64,000 bases of DNA. Source: Mucilaginibacter_A sp965201005. Lineage in GTDB: Bacteria; Bacteroidota; Bacteroidia; Sphingobacteriales; Sphingobacteriaceae. Within the stretch, counting starts at the first letter, position 1. Each line of letters begins with the position of its first letter. Positions 27,522-34,405 of the stretch are shown here, one piece after another. Made by a program: the position numbers and the translations under genes. The stretch is from contig NZ_OZ241747.1 in NCBI RefSeq assembly GCF_965201005.1, positions 2,852,001 through 2,916,000 of the forward strand, in the 5' to 3' direction. The notes under the pieces are model-generated. The model had not been told where the DNA came from and did no database searches. It worked only from the letters and a program-made list of their open reading frames with translations.

Positions 27522-28088
27522 ATGAAAATGTTGTTTGTTGTTGCCTTGGATTTTTGCTTAAACGTATCGGTTTTTGCGCAGAAATATGTCCCGCAAATTA
27601 AAACCGGAACGGTACTGAATTACACAGCTTATCACAAAGCTTTTGGCCAGGAAGTGCCTTTAACGTTGACCGTTTTAAGTACAACTGCACCGGTCCAGCT
27701 TAAATTTTATGTGCCGCAATTAGGGACCGGGACTTTTGAAATGTCGGCAAAAGCAGTTGAAAGCGGTAAAAAAATGGCGATCAAAGAACCTTCTATGGAT
27801 GATATAACCCGGTTGAAAGACGATGAAACGCTGGCCATTTTATCCAAAACCACTTTCAATAATTTAAAAACCAATAATTCTTTTGAACTGAACGGGCAAA
27901 CTTTTACCGTTGCTGCGGATGCAACACCCTTTAAAATCAACGATAAAGAAGCAGATGTTTTTTACGCCGCAACAGCCAACGGGAAAACCAAATTATGGAT
28001 TTTGAACGATCCGGATTTTCCGCTGATCTGCAAATTAACCGGTGGCCCGCAAGGGATTGACCTGAATTTACAAAGTATAAAAGAATGA
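27522..28088 (+). CDS. Hypothetical secreted protein
   Basis: 188 residues with a signal peptide (VVALDFCLNVSVFAQ). The rest is soluble and beta-rich with no motif I recognise. It lies on the opposite strand between surE and the lpxB pair and ends 1 bp before the convergent surE stop, so the two transcripts overlap at their ends. A near-match of the dispersed motif (TAAAAACAGCAG) lies just upstream of its start. Confidence 0.65.
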   Translation: MKMLFVVALDFCLNVSVFAQKYVPQIKTGTVLNYTAYHKAFGQEVPLTLTVLSTTAPVQLKFYVPQLGTGTFEMSAKAVESGKKMAIKEPSMDDITRLKDDETLAILSKTTFNNLKTNNSFELNGQTFTVAADATPFKINDKEADVFYAATANGKTKLWILNDPDFPLICKLTGGPQGIDLNLQSIKE

Positions 28089-28089
28089 C

Positions 28090-28866
28090 CTAAGCCTCAA
28101 ATTTCCAGCTGTTTAGCGTTCCGATAGCGTGGTGTGCCGTCATATCAAACTGCACCGGGACAACCGAAACGTAGTCATGTTCTAAAGCCCAAACATCCGT
28201 GTCTTCGCCCAGATCGTTTACCTGGAAAACGCCGGTCAGCCAGTAATATTTCCGTTTCTGCGGATCAGATCGCTCATCAAATTCTTCAGCCCATTTGGCG
28301 TTGGCCTGTCGGCAGATTTTAATACCTTTTAAATCTTTGGTGTTGGGGAAGTTGACGTTCAGTAAAGTTGCTTGTGGCAAACCGTGATCTAAAACCTGCA
28401 AAGCAATTTGGTTGATGTATTTTTTTGCGGCCGAGAAATCTGCTTCCTGTGTGTAATCATCCAGCGAAAAACCAATGGAAGGAATGCTTTCGATGGCACC
28501 TTCTACCGCGGCAGACATGGTGCCGGAATACAGTACATTGATGGAATTATTTAAACCGTGGTTGATCCCGGAAACGCACAAATCCGGTTTTTTGCCTTTA
28601 AAAATAACGTTCACGGCCAGCTTCACACAATCCACGGGCGTGCCGGAACATTTGTACATTTCCACGCCTTCGTACAGATCAACCTTATCCAAACGCAGCG
28701 GTTTGCCAATCGTGATCGCGTGGCCCATGCCCGATTGCGGACTATCCGGCGCAACCACAATTACTTGCCCGATTTCCTGCATCACTTCCAGCAAAGCTTT
28801 GATGCCCGGTGCAGTAATTCCATCATCATTAACCACTAAAATGGTTGGTTTTGTTGCTTTTGCCAT
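28090..28866 (-). CDS. surE: 5'/3'-nucleotidase SurE
   Basis: 258 residues. The metal site opens with ILVVNDDGITAPGI (paired Asp), then VVAPDSPQSGMGHAIT and CVSGINHGLNNS, all diagnostic. It dephosphorylates nucleoside monophosphates and related compounds and is linked to stationary-phase survival. It faces a convergent gene at its 3' end and a divergent Uma2 gene at its 5' end (38-bp gap), so the two promoters must be very compact. Confidence 0.96.
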   Translation of the reverse strand: MAKATKPTILVVNDDGITAPGIKALLEVMQEIGQVIVVAPDSPQSGMGHAITIGKPLRLDKVDLYEGVEMYKCSGTPVDCVKLAVNVIFKGKKPDLCVSGINHGLNNSINVLYSGTMSAAVEGAIESIPSIGFSLDDYTQEADFSAAKKYINQIALQVLDHGLPQATLLNVNFPNTKDLKGIKICRQANAKWAEEFDERSDPQKRKYYWLTGVFQVNDLGEDTDVWALEHDYVSVVPVQFDMTAHHAIGTLNSWKFEA

Positions 28867-28892
28867 GCGGCGAAATTATAAATAAGATTTTT

Positions 28893-28900
28893 TATATTTG
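28893..28900 (+). promoter_or_regulatory. -7 box TATATTTG directly before the Uma2 start
   Basis: A perfect TAnnTTTG box ends 4 nt before the ATG at 28905, putting the expected transcript start at the start codon. No -33 TTTG at the canonical spacing. A leaderless transcript is inferred. Confidence 0.45.
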
Positions 28901-28904
28901 ATAG

Positions 28905-29462
28905 ATGCTGACCACGGAAACAAAAAACAAATACACCGAAAAAGATTATATGCTTTTGGAAGAAGGTGCGCCTTTTCAGTTGATAAATTATGATTTGATT
29001 ATGTCGCCTTCACCAACCTCAAAACACCAATTAATTTCGATGAAATTAACCGGTTTTATTTTAGATTTTTTGAGAAACACCAACAACAAAGGTCTTTTTT
29101 TATCGGCTCCGATGGATGTTAAATTAGATGATGGTAATATTTTTCAGCCTGATTTAATTTATGTAACTGCAGAAAGAAAAGAAAAATTATTGAAAGATCG
29201 GATTGAAGGTGCGCCCGATTTAATAATAGAGATACTTTCGCCTGCTAACGGTTATTACGATCTTCGCCAGAAAAAAGACATGTATGAAAAATATGGCGTT
29301 GCAGAATATATTATTATTGATCCGTTACAATTAAGCGTTGAAATTTATGTGCTAAAAGAAGCATTGTATGTTTTGGATCAAAAAGTTAAGCAACCGGAAA
29401 CTTTCCATTCTACCGTTTTAAATGGTTTTTCTGTTGAACTAAAAGAACTTTTTGCACAATAA
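28905..29462 (+). CDS. Uma2 family putative endonuclease (DUF820)
   Basis: 185 residues with the PD-(D/E)XK pattern of Uma2/DUF820: FQPDLIYV near residue 82, then APDLIIEILSPANG (acidic residue and E) and DLRQKKDMYEKYGVAEYIIIDP. Such genes are abundant in cyanobacteria and Bacteroidota; they are assumed to be nucleases from mobile elements, but no biological role is established. It is monocistronic with a hairpin after the stop. Motif copy 29353-29364 encodes LKEAL. Confidence 0.85.
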   Translation: MLTTETKNKYTEKDYMLLEEGAPFQLINYDLIMSPSPTSKHQLISMKLTGFILDFLRNTNNKGLFLSAPMDVKLDDGNIFQPDLIYVTAERKEKLLKDRIEGAPDLIIEILSPANGYYDLRQKKDMYEKYGVAEYIIIDPLQLSVEIYVLKEALYVLDQKVKQPETFHSTVLNGFSVELKELFAQ

Positions 29463-29499
29463 AAAAGGAAGCCTGCACCCAGACTTCCTCAATTTTTAT
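29461..29499. terminator. Rho-independent terminator between Uma2 and csbD-like genes
   Basis: AGGAAGCCTG / CAGACTTCCT with a 4-nt loop and one wobble; an A-run on the left and a T-run on the right let it serve both convergent genes. Confidence 0.75.
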
Positions 29500-29503
29500 A
29501 GGA

Positions 29504-29515
29504 TAAAAGAAGTAT
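29504..29515 (+). repeat. Dispersed motif copy (GAAGTAT form) touching a stop codon
   Basis: GGATAAAAGAAGTAT; its last base is the first base of the stop triplet position of the csbD-like gene on the other strand. Confidence 0.8.
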
Positions 29516-29697
29516 TACAAGCTTTCTAACCAACTTACAACTTCGTCTCGGCTTTTGCCTGTTTTAGTTTGCAACTTGCCCAACAGTTCATCGTCTTTAC
29601 CTTCTTCGTGCGTTAAATCGTCATCGGTTAAATCGCCATAAGCTTGTTTTACTTTGCCTTTTAACTGGTTCCAGTTTCCTTTTAAATTAAGATCCAT
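29515..29697 (-). CDS. CsbD family general stress protein
   Basis: 60 residues of the CsbD type: LKGNWNQLKGKVKQAYGDLTDDDL is the hallmark, followed by a helical tail (GKLQTKTGKSRDEVVSWLESL). These small proteins are induced by general stress; their molecular function is unknown. The start and length are as usual. It is a single gene. Confidence 0.93.
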   Translation of the reverse strand: MDLNLKGNWNQLKGKVKQAYGDLTDDDLTHEEGKDDELLGKLQTKTGKSRDEVVSWLESL

Positions 29698-29699
29698 AA

Positions 29700-30115
29700 T
29701 TGTAATTATTTAAGTAAAATGATAAAGTAAATATATTCAGAAAAATCAAAATTTAATTTCTTTGCTTAAAATATGCTTGTAAAAGAAGCATGAAAATAAT
29801 TTTTTTAAAAAAGCTTTACTCTTTTTCGATTCTGCTTTATATTTATATGAAAAAAGGAGGAGGAATAAAATAATAAATTGAAAGGTAGCCGTTCGTTATG
29901 GGATATGATTAAATCAACAGCCTGGGTTTAATATTAAGCCGGCATTAAGCAGGGATAAATAATAAATTAAGTAATTAATACTTATGAAATATTGTCATTA
30001 GTTTTTATTGGAGGGAATTTGCTTTTAGAAATTTACCGAACAATTAAAATAGAAAATAACCTTAAACTCCCTATTTAAATTAGGGAGTTTTTTGAATTTA
30101 CACTACAAAGCCCCT
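29700..30115 (+). other. Gene-poor stretch with a possible small RNA or micro-ORFs
   Basis: No family is recognised. It contains one motif copy (29780-29791), two tiny frames after a purine-rich run (MKKGGGIK from 29847, and a TTG-started 17-codon frame from 29878 containing RSLWDMIKSTAWV), and a good terminator at 30064-30093 on the plus strand. No annotated plus-strand gene explains that terminator, so a short transcript across about 29850-30093 is plausible. Confidence 0.3.
30064..30093 (+). terminator. Orphan rho-independent terminator
   Basis: AAACTCCCTA / TAGGGAGTTT with a 7-nt loop, followed by TTT. No plus-strand gene ends nearby. Confidence 0.8.
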
Positions 30116-30189
30116 TATTTAATTTTCTCTACTACAGCCGTATCAATCAGAGTGATACTATCGCTTAAGTTTAAGTAAAAACCTACAGA

Positions 30190-30448
30190 TCAATAATGAT
30201 AACGCAATTGAGCTATAAAAATAATGTCGTTTTCAATTTTATAAACTAAACGATGCTCACTTGTAATTCGTCTCGACCAAATATCCCAACCACTTATGCT
30301 TTAGTGCCTCTGGTTTGCCAATCCCTTCAAAAGGCGTTTGCTGAATTTCTTTGAGCAGATGCTCAATTTTCCCGGATACATTTTTATTCCCTCTTTTCTT
30401 CCAATATTGTAATTCTTCAATTGCACGAGGCGAAAATATTATTTCCAT
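30190..30448 (-). pseudogene. YoeB/Txe family toxin with a frameshift
   Basis: The frame from 30448 gives MEIIFSPRAIEELQYWKKRG, a YoeB-like start, but stops at 30257 after 63 codons. Removing one T from the TTT run near 30277-30281 restores WSRRITSEHRLVYKIEND and the C-terminal RYHY ending at 30190, which is the complete YoeB catalytic end (E, R, H and the terminal HY). The present frame lacks the catalytic residues. It overlaps its antitoxin gene by 10 bp. A single-base error in the assembly is the main alternative. Confidence 0.8.
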
Positions 30449-30651
30449 AGATCCTCTAAGGATATTTTCACCCCATTACCTGCATTTAATTGCGCAATGT
30501 TTTCATCCAAAGCTTCATAATTGGCTTTACTTGACATTAAATACTCCGTTTCGTCAAACTCCTTTTCGTATTTTATACTAAAAGCCTCAAAAATTGTTTT
30601 AAGTGCTTTTTCCTGTGCTTCGTCTTTTGGATGTATGGTAAGTATTGCCAT
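30439..30651 (-). CDS. Antitoxin partner of the YoeB-like gene (DUF2683-like)
   Basis: 70 residues starting MAILTIHPKDEAQEKALKTI, then a helical neck and a C-terminal tail (MSSKANYEALDENIAQLNAG...ISLEDLWK) of the sort that wraps around a YoeB/RelE toxin. It is read first in the operon and overlaps the toxin by 10 bp. A 14-bp perfect palindrome (30694-30707) lies 43 bp upstream and could be its own operator. Confidence 0.75.
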   Translation of the reverse strand: MAILTIHPKDEAQEKALKTIFEAFSIKYEKEFDETEYLMSSKANYEALDENIAQLNAGNGVKISLEDLWK

Positions 30652-30693
30652 TGCCTTAGGTGTTTCTCTTTATCATAAATTTAATATTTTTCT

Positions 30694-30707
30694 TTGTATT
30701 AATACAA
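30694..30707. promoter_or_regulatory. Perfect palindrome upstream of the YoeB antitoxin
   Basis: TTGTATTAATACAA, a 14-bp dyad between the antitoxin start and the acs stop. It is a candidate autoregulatory operator of the toxin-antitoxin operon. Confidence 0.4.
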
Positions 30708-30717
30708 TACTGGCTTG

Positions 30718-32625
30718 CTACAACGCACCTTCCTTAATTTCTTCCACCACACCAGGGTCCAATAATGTGGACGTATCGCCCAGATTCCCGGTATCCCATT
30801 CTGCAATCTTCCTTAAAATCCTTCGCATGATTTTGCCGGAACGCGTTTTTGGCAAACCGCTTACAAACTGTATTTTATCCGGTTTGGCAATCGGGCCGAT
30901 GATGCGCGAAACCGTCATGGTTATATCTTTTCGGGTAAGTTCGTCATCACCGTGCTTATTCGGACAAACTACATAAGCATAAACGCCCTGGCCTTTTATT
31001 TCATGCGGGTAACCAACCACTGCAGATTCGACTACATCCGAGTGCATGTTGATCGCATTTTCTACTTCGGCAGTACCAATACGATGGCCGGAAACGTTGA
31101 GCACATCATCAACCCGGCCAGTGATTTTATAGTAGCCGTCTTCATCCCGTAGGCAGCCATCACCGGTAAAATACAGGTTTGGGTAAGTGGCAAAATACGT
31201 AGTGCGACAGCGTTCATGATCGCCATATGTGGTACGCAACATGCCTGGCCACGGAAATTTGATACACAGGTTTCCGCTTACGCCGTTGCCTTCAATTTCT
31301 TTTCCGTTTTCATTTACCAAAACCGGCTGAACGCCCGGAAGCGGCAGTGTGGCATAACCCGGCTTGGTTGGCGTTACGTTACAAATCGGTGCAATCATTA
31401 AACCACCGTTTTCCGTTTGCCACCAGGTATCGGCAATAGGGCATTTATTATGGCCGATTTTATCGTCAAACCAATGCCAGGCTTCTTCATTGATCGGTTC
31501 GCCTACAGAACCTAATTTGGTCAACGAACTTAGGTCTTTTCCCTCTAAGGGTTTATCGCCAAAACCCATCAGCGAGCGGATGGCCGTTGGCGCAGTATAT
31601 AAAATGTTGACTTTATGTTTTTGTACGATGTCCCACATCCGCCCGGCATCGGGCCAGGTTGGGATGCCTTCAAACATCAGCACTGTGGCACCTTGCGAAA
31701 GCGGGCCGTAAACGATGTAAGAATGCCCTGTGATCCAGCCGATATCTGCAGTACAAAAATGCACTTCGCCCGTTTGGTACTGAAAGACATTGGCAAAAGT
31801 ATAACCGGTATAAACCATGTAGCCGCCGCATGTGTGCACCACGCCTTTTGGTTTGCCGGTTGAGCCAGATGTGTACAAGATGAAAAGCATATCTTCCGCA
31901 TCCATTTCTACTGCCGGGAAATCGGTTTTTCCGCTGGTTTCTACTTTTTTAATTTCATCTTCCCACCAAACATCCCGCCCTTTCAGCATCGAAACCGGAG
32001 TGCGGCTGCGGGTTAAAACAATTACTTTTTGTACCGATTTGCACTGCACCAGCGCATCATCAATTACAGATTTCATCGGCGTTTCTTTGCTTCCGCGGAA
32101 ACCGCCATCAGAAGTAATCACGAGCGTACACGTTGCATCATTGATCCGGTCTGCAATGGATTGTGCCGAAAATCCACCAAAAACAACCGAATGGATGGCA
32201 CCAATACGCGCACAAGCCAAAACGGCAATGGCCAGCTCAGGAACCATAGGCATATAAATACAAATACGGTCGCCTTTTTTAGCACCATTATTTTGGAGAA
32301 CGTGCGCAAACTGACAAACTTTTTGATGTAACTGCTTATAAGTTAAAGTACGATGATGTTCTTCCGGATCGTTTGGTTCCCAGATGATTGCGGGTTGATC
32401 GCCTAAATTTTCCAGGTGGCGGTCCAGGCAGTTTTCGGTAATGTTCAATTTCGCACCGGAAAACCATTGGATTTTGGGTTCTGTAAAATTCCAGTTCAGC
32501 ACTGTGTCCCATTTTTTACGCCATAAAAAGTTTTCGGCAATTTCCGCCCAAAATTTTTCAGGTTCGGTTACGCTGTAATCGTAGGTGCTTTTGTACTCTT
32601 CGAAAGATTTTATTTGCAGGTTCAT
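30718..32625 (-). CDS. acs: Acetate--CoA ligase
   Basis: 635 residues, usual Acs length. The AMP-binding core has YTSGSTGKPKGVVH near residue 264, the acetyl-CoA-synthetase blocks TADIGWITGHSYIVYGPL and DTWWQTENGG, the hinge region TGDGCLRDEDGYYKITGR, and the C-terminal acetylation-site motif PKTRSGKIMRRILRK. It turns acetate, ATP and CoA into acetyl-CoA. It lies 73 bp downstream of an acetate uptake gene, making an acetate-scavenging pair. Confidence 0.97.
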   Translation of the reverse strand: MNLQIKSFEEYKSTYDYSVTEPEKFWAEIAENFLWRKKWDTVLNWNFTEPKIQWFSGAKLNITENCLDRHLENLGDQPAIIWEPNDPEEHHRTLTYKQLHQKVCQFAHVLQNNGAKKGDRICIYMPMVPELAIAVLACARIGAIHSVVFGGFSAQSIADRINDATCTLVITSDGGFRGSKETPMKSVIDDALVQCKSVQKVIVLTRSRTPVSMLKGRDVWWEDEIKKVETSGKTDFPAVEMDAEDMLFILYTSGSTGKPKGVVHTCGGYMVYTGYTFANVFQYQTGEVHFCTADIGWITGHSYIVYGPLSQGATVLMFEGIPTWPDAGRMWDIVQKHKVNILYTAPTAIRSLMGFGDKPLEGKDLSSLTKLGSVGEPINEEAWHWFDDKIGHNKCPIADTWWQTENGGLMIAPICNVTPTKPGYATLPLPGVQPVLVNENGKEIEGNGVSGNLCIKFPWPGMLRTTYGDHERCRTTYFATYPNLYFTGDGCLRDEDGYYKITGRVDDVLNVSGHRIGTAEVENAINMHSDVVESAVVGYPHEIKGQGVYAYVVCPNKHGDDELTRKDITMTVSRIIGPIAKPDKIQFVSGLPKTRSGKIMRRILRKIAEWDTGNLGDTSTLLDPGVVEEIKEGAL

Positions 32626-32698
32626 TGGATAGATTATTTACGCCTTCTCGCGGTAAAACTATAAAATCTGTTTTGCAGAAAGCCTATGCGGTACATAA

Positions 32699-33292
32699 TT
32701 ATTTTGTGATTGAACCAACCGGCCAGAAGTTCCGGCCATAAACCTCATTCAGCAAAGTTGCGGAACCAGTATAAATAGCCGAAAAACCGCAGATCAGACC
32801 TTCGTAACCAGCCAAGTGCGTAATGGATTTATTACCGGTTGCATCGCCGGCGGCCAGTAAAAAAAACAGGATGGTCAAGGTGGCAAAAACAAACTGTAAA
32901 GCACGGTTTATCTTCAAGGTTCCGATAAATAACAAGCCTGTAAAAACGCCCCACATGGCCAGATAGGAAGCCATTGCAGTTTCTGATGCGGCAATTGTCC
33001 AGCCTAATTTCGGCATCACGATCAGCCCAACTAAGCTAAGCCAGAAAAAACCATAAGATATAAAAGCTGTCATTCCAAATGTATTGTTTTTTTTAGACTC
33101 TAAAATCCCGGCAATCACCTGCGCGGTCCCGCCGTAAAAAATCCCCATGGCAAGGATCATGGAATTGAGTTCAAAAAAGCCGGCGTTGTGCAGGTTTAAT
33201 AAAACGGTGGTCATGCCGAAGCCAAACAGGCCGAGCGGACCAGGATTGGCAGAAGAATCCCGTACGACGAGTTCGTTAATTTCTTTCATCAT
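32699..33292 (-). CDS. satP: Acetate uptake transporter (GPR1/FUN34/YaaH family)
   Basis: 197 residues with six membrane helices. The family signature NPGPLGLFGFGMTTVLLNLHN lies right before helix 1, and GIFYGGTAQVIAGI marks helix 2. The proton-linked family imports acetate and succinate. It precedes acs on the same strand and is likely cotranscribed with it. A 12-bp inverted repeat (33348-33373) lies about 56 bp upstream of its start and is a candidate regulator site. Confidence 0.92.
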   Translation of the reverse strand: MMKEINELVVRDSSANPGPLGLFGFGMTTVLLNLHNAGFFELNSMILAMGIFYGGTAQVIAGILESKKNNTFGMTAFISYGFFWLSLVGLIVMPKLGWTIAASETAMASYLAMWGVFTGLLFIGTLKINRALQFVFATLTILFFLLAAGDATGNKSITHLAGYEGLICGFSAIYTGSATLLNEVYGRNFWPVGSITK

Positions 33293-33347
33293 AATAAATT
33301 ATAAGTTGATAATTGGTTTTTCAATCTAATGATTGAGCGGCTTAAAT

Positions 33348-33373
33348 TAATGATTTTGAGTTCAAAATCATTA
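33348..33373. promoter_or_regulatory. Operator-like 12-bp inverted repeat upstream of satP-acs
   Basis: TAATGATTTTGA, GT, TCAAAATCATTA: perfect arms with a 2-bp spacer in the divergent region between satP (minus) and rpmB (plus). No T-tract follows, so a terminator is unlikely; a protein-binding dyad fits better. Confidence 0.55.
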
Positions 33374-33402
33374 TCTGTAACAAATTTTTTTTGGAGAAAC
33401 GG

Positions 33403-33414
33403 ATACTGTTTTTA
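33403..33414 (-). repeat. Dispersed motif copy (ACAGTAT form)
   Basis: ATACTGTTTTTATCACCTAAAT, with the AT-rich arm on its far side, in the satP/rpmB divergent region. Confidence 0.8.
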
Positions 33415-33451
33415 TCACCTAAATTTTATCAAACTAAATTTGAAAACGCTA

Positions 33452-33482
33452 TTGGTTTTTTTGATTGGATTGCTGATATTTG
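33452..33482 (+). promoter_or_regulatory. Possible promoter of the rpmB operon
   Basis: TTG at 33452, about 20 nt, then GATATTTG at 33475-33482 (one mismatch to TAnnTTTG). The transcript would start about 39 nt upstream of the rpmB ATG. Confidence 0.4.
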
Positions 33483-33525
33483 CAAACTCTTTTTCGGAGG
33501 AGAAGAGATAACAAAAGATTTCATC

Positions 33526-33759
33526 ATGTCTAGAATTTGCGATTTAACCGGTAAAACTTCCATGAACGGATTTAACGTTTCCAACTCGAACGCTAAAACC
33601 AAACGTAAGTTTCACCCTAACCTGAAGCTGAAAAAGTTTTTCATCCCGGAAGAAGATAAATGGATTACACTGAAAGTTTCTACTTCAGCGATTAAAACTG
33701 TTAATAAAAACGGTATTTCTGCCTGCATCAGCAAGTTTGTAAAAAAAGGATACATTTAA
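33526..33759 (+). CDS. rpmB: 50S ribosomal protein L28
   Basis: 77 residues from the ATG at 33526, the standard family start MSRICDLTGKTSMNGFNVS; a longer upstream frame is not supported. bL28 sits near the exit region of the large subunit. It is the first gene of a conserved Bacteroidota trio rpmB-rpmG-DUF4295. Confidence 0.96.
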   Translation: MSRICDLTGKTSMNGFNVSNSNAKTKRKFHPNLKLKKFFIPEEDKWITLKVSTSAIKTVNKNGISACISKFVKKGYI

Positions 33760-33843
33760 TTAGTTGCCGGTTTCCTGTTGTAAGTTGCCTGTTTTGGTTT
33801 TTAACTTACGACTTATAACTCACAACTTATAATTCATATAAAA
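33760..33843 (+). repeat. Quasi-repetitive spacer in the ribosomal operon
   Basis: A low-complexity spacer with internal repeats and arms TAAGTT/AACTTA; words such as ACTTATAAC and ACTTATAATTC recur. It could fold into a weak hairpin between rpmB and rpmG. Confidence 0.5.
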
Positions 33844-34026
33844 ATGGCAAAAAAAGGCAATAGGGTTCAGGTAATTTTAGAATGTACCGAACACAAAACC
33901 AGCGGAATGCCGGGCATGTCCCGTTACATTACCACCAAGAATAAAAGAAACACTACTGAAAGACTGGAATTAAAGAAATTTAATCCGGTATTGAGAAAAG
34001 TAACTGTTCATAAAGAAATTAAATAG
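33844..34026 (+). CDS. rpmG: 50S ribosomal protein L33
   Basis: 60 residues starting MAKKGNRVQVILECTEHKT, with YITTKNKRNTTERLELKKFNP and the ending RKVTVHKEIK of bL33. The first zinc-ribbon Cys is replaced in pattern by ECTEH, and no second CxxC is seen, so this is the zinc-free form. It lies between rpmB and the DUF4295 gene in one operon. Confidence 0.96.
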   Translation: MAKKGNRVQVILECTEHKTSGMPGMSRYITTKNKRNTTERLELKKFNPVLRKVTVHKEIK

Positions 34027-34040
34027 CAATCTGGTTTATG

Positions 34041-34103
34041 GTTGATAGGTCATAGTAGCTGAATTTCGCATTTACTATGAACTATTAACTATCATCTATC
34101 AAC
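34041..34103 (+). repeat. Hairpin-forming spacer in the ribosomal operon
   Basis: Nested arms GTTGATAG / CTATCAAC and TCATAGTA / TACTATGA enclose the region between rpmG and the DUF4295 gene; the stem would be interrupted. Its role may be mRNA stability or processing. Confidence 0.6.
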
Positions 34104-34114
34104 TTAAAAAAAAC

Positions 34115-34285
34115 ATGGCAAAGAAAGTAGTTGCAACCCTGAAAACCGGAAAAGGTAAAGAATACTCCAAAGTGATCACGATGGTAAAATCCCCTAAAAC
34201 CGGTGCTTATTCTTTCAAAGAGATTATGGCACATAACGATCACGTTAAAGATGCAATTGCTGTAGCAAAAGCTGCTAACCAGTAA
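34115..34285 (+). CDS. DUF4295 small basic protein (probable Bacteroidota ribosomal protein bL38)
   Basis: 56 residues, MAKKVVATLKTGKGKEYSK then VKSPKTGAYSFKEIMAHNDHV, very basic. DUF4295 genes always sit behind rpmB-rpmG in this phylum, and I recall that a Bacteroidota-specific large-subunit protein (bL38) found in a Flavobacterium ribosome structure is of this kind; that identity should be checked. It is followed by a strong terminator, so it ends the ribosomal operon. Confidence 0.88.
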   Translation: MAKKVVATLKTGKGKEYSKVITMVKSPKTGAYSFKEIMAHNDHVKDAIAVAKAANQ

Positions 34286-34306
34286 TCAAAATCTTTTTAA
34301 AACAAG

Positions 34307-34342
34307 AAAGCCGTTCCGATTTTACCGGAAGGGCTTTTTTTT
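34307..34342 (+). terminator. Rho-independent terminator of the rpmB operon
   Basis: AAAGCCGTTCCG / CGGAAGGGCTTT with one mismatch and a run of eight or nine T. Confidence 0.88.
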
Positions 34343-34364
34343 GTTGACATCTAAATTTATGCCA

Positions 34365-34376
34365 TAAAAGAAGCAT
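34365..34376 (+). repeat. Dispersed motif copy (GAAGCAT form) with a full AT-rich arm
   Basis: AAATTTA, TGCCA, TAAAAGAAGCAT: a textbook example of the extended form, 30 bp upstream of ftsY. Confidence 0.85.
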
Positions 34377-34405
34377 TGGCTTTTCAGCTTAATTCCAAAT
34401 AAATT

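Noticed and set aside
30115..30189. A 24-codon frame after the YoeB stop that reads like a protein C-terminus
   Set aside because: It has no start and only continues the toxin frame past its TGA; too short to support.
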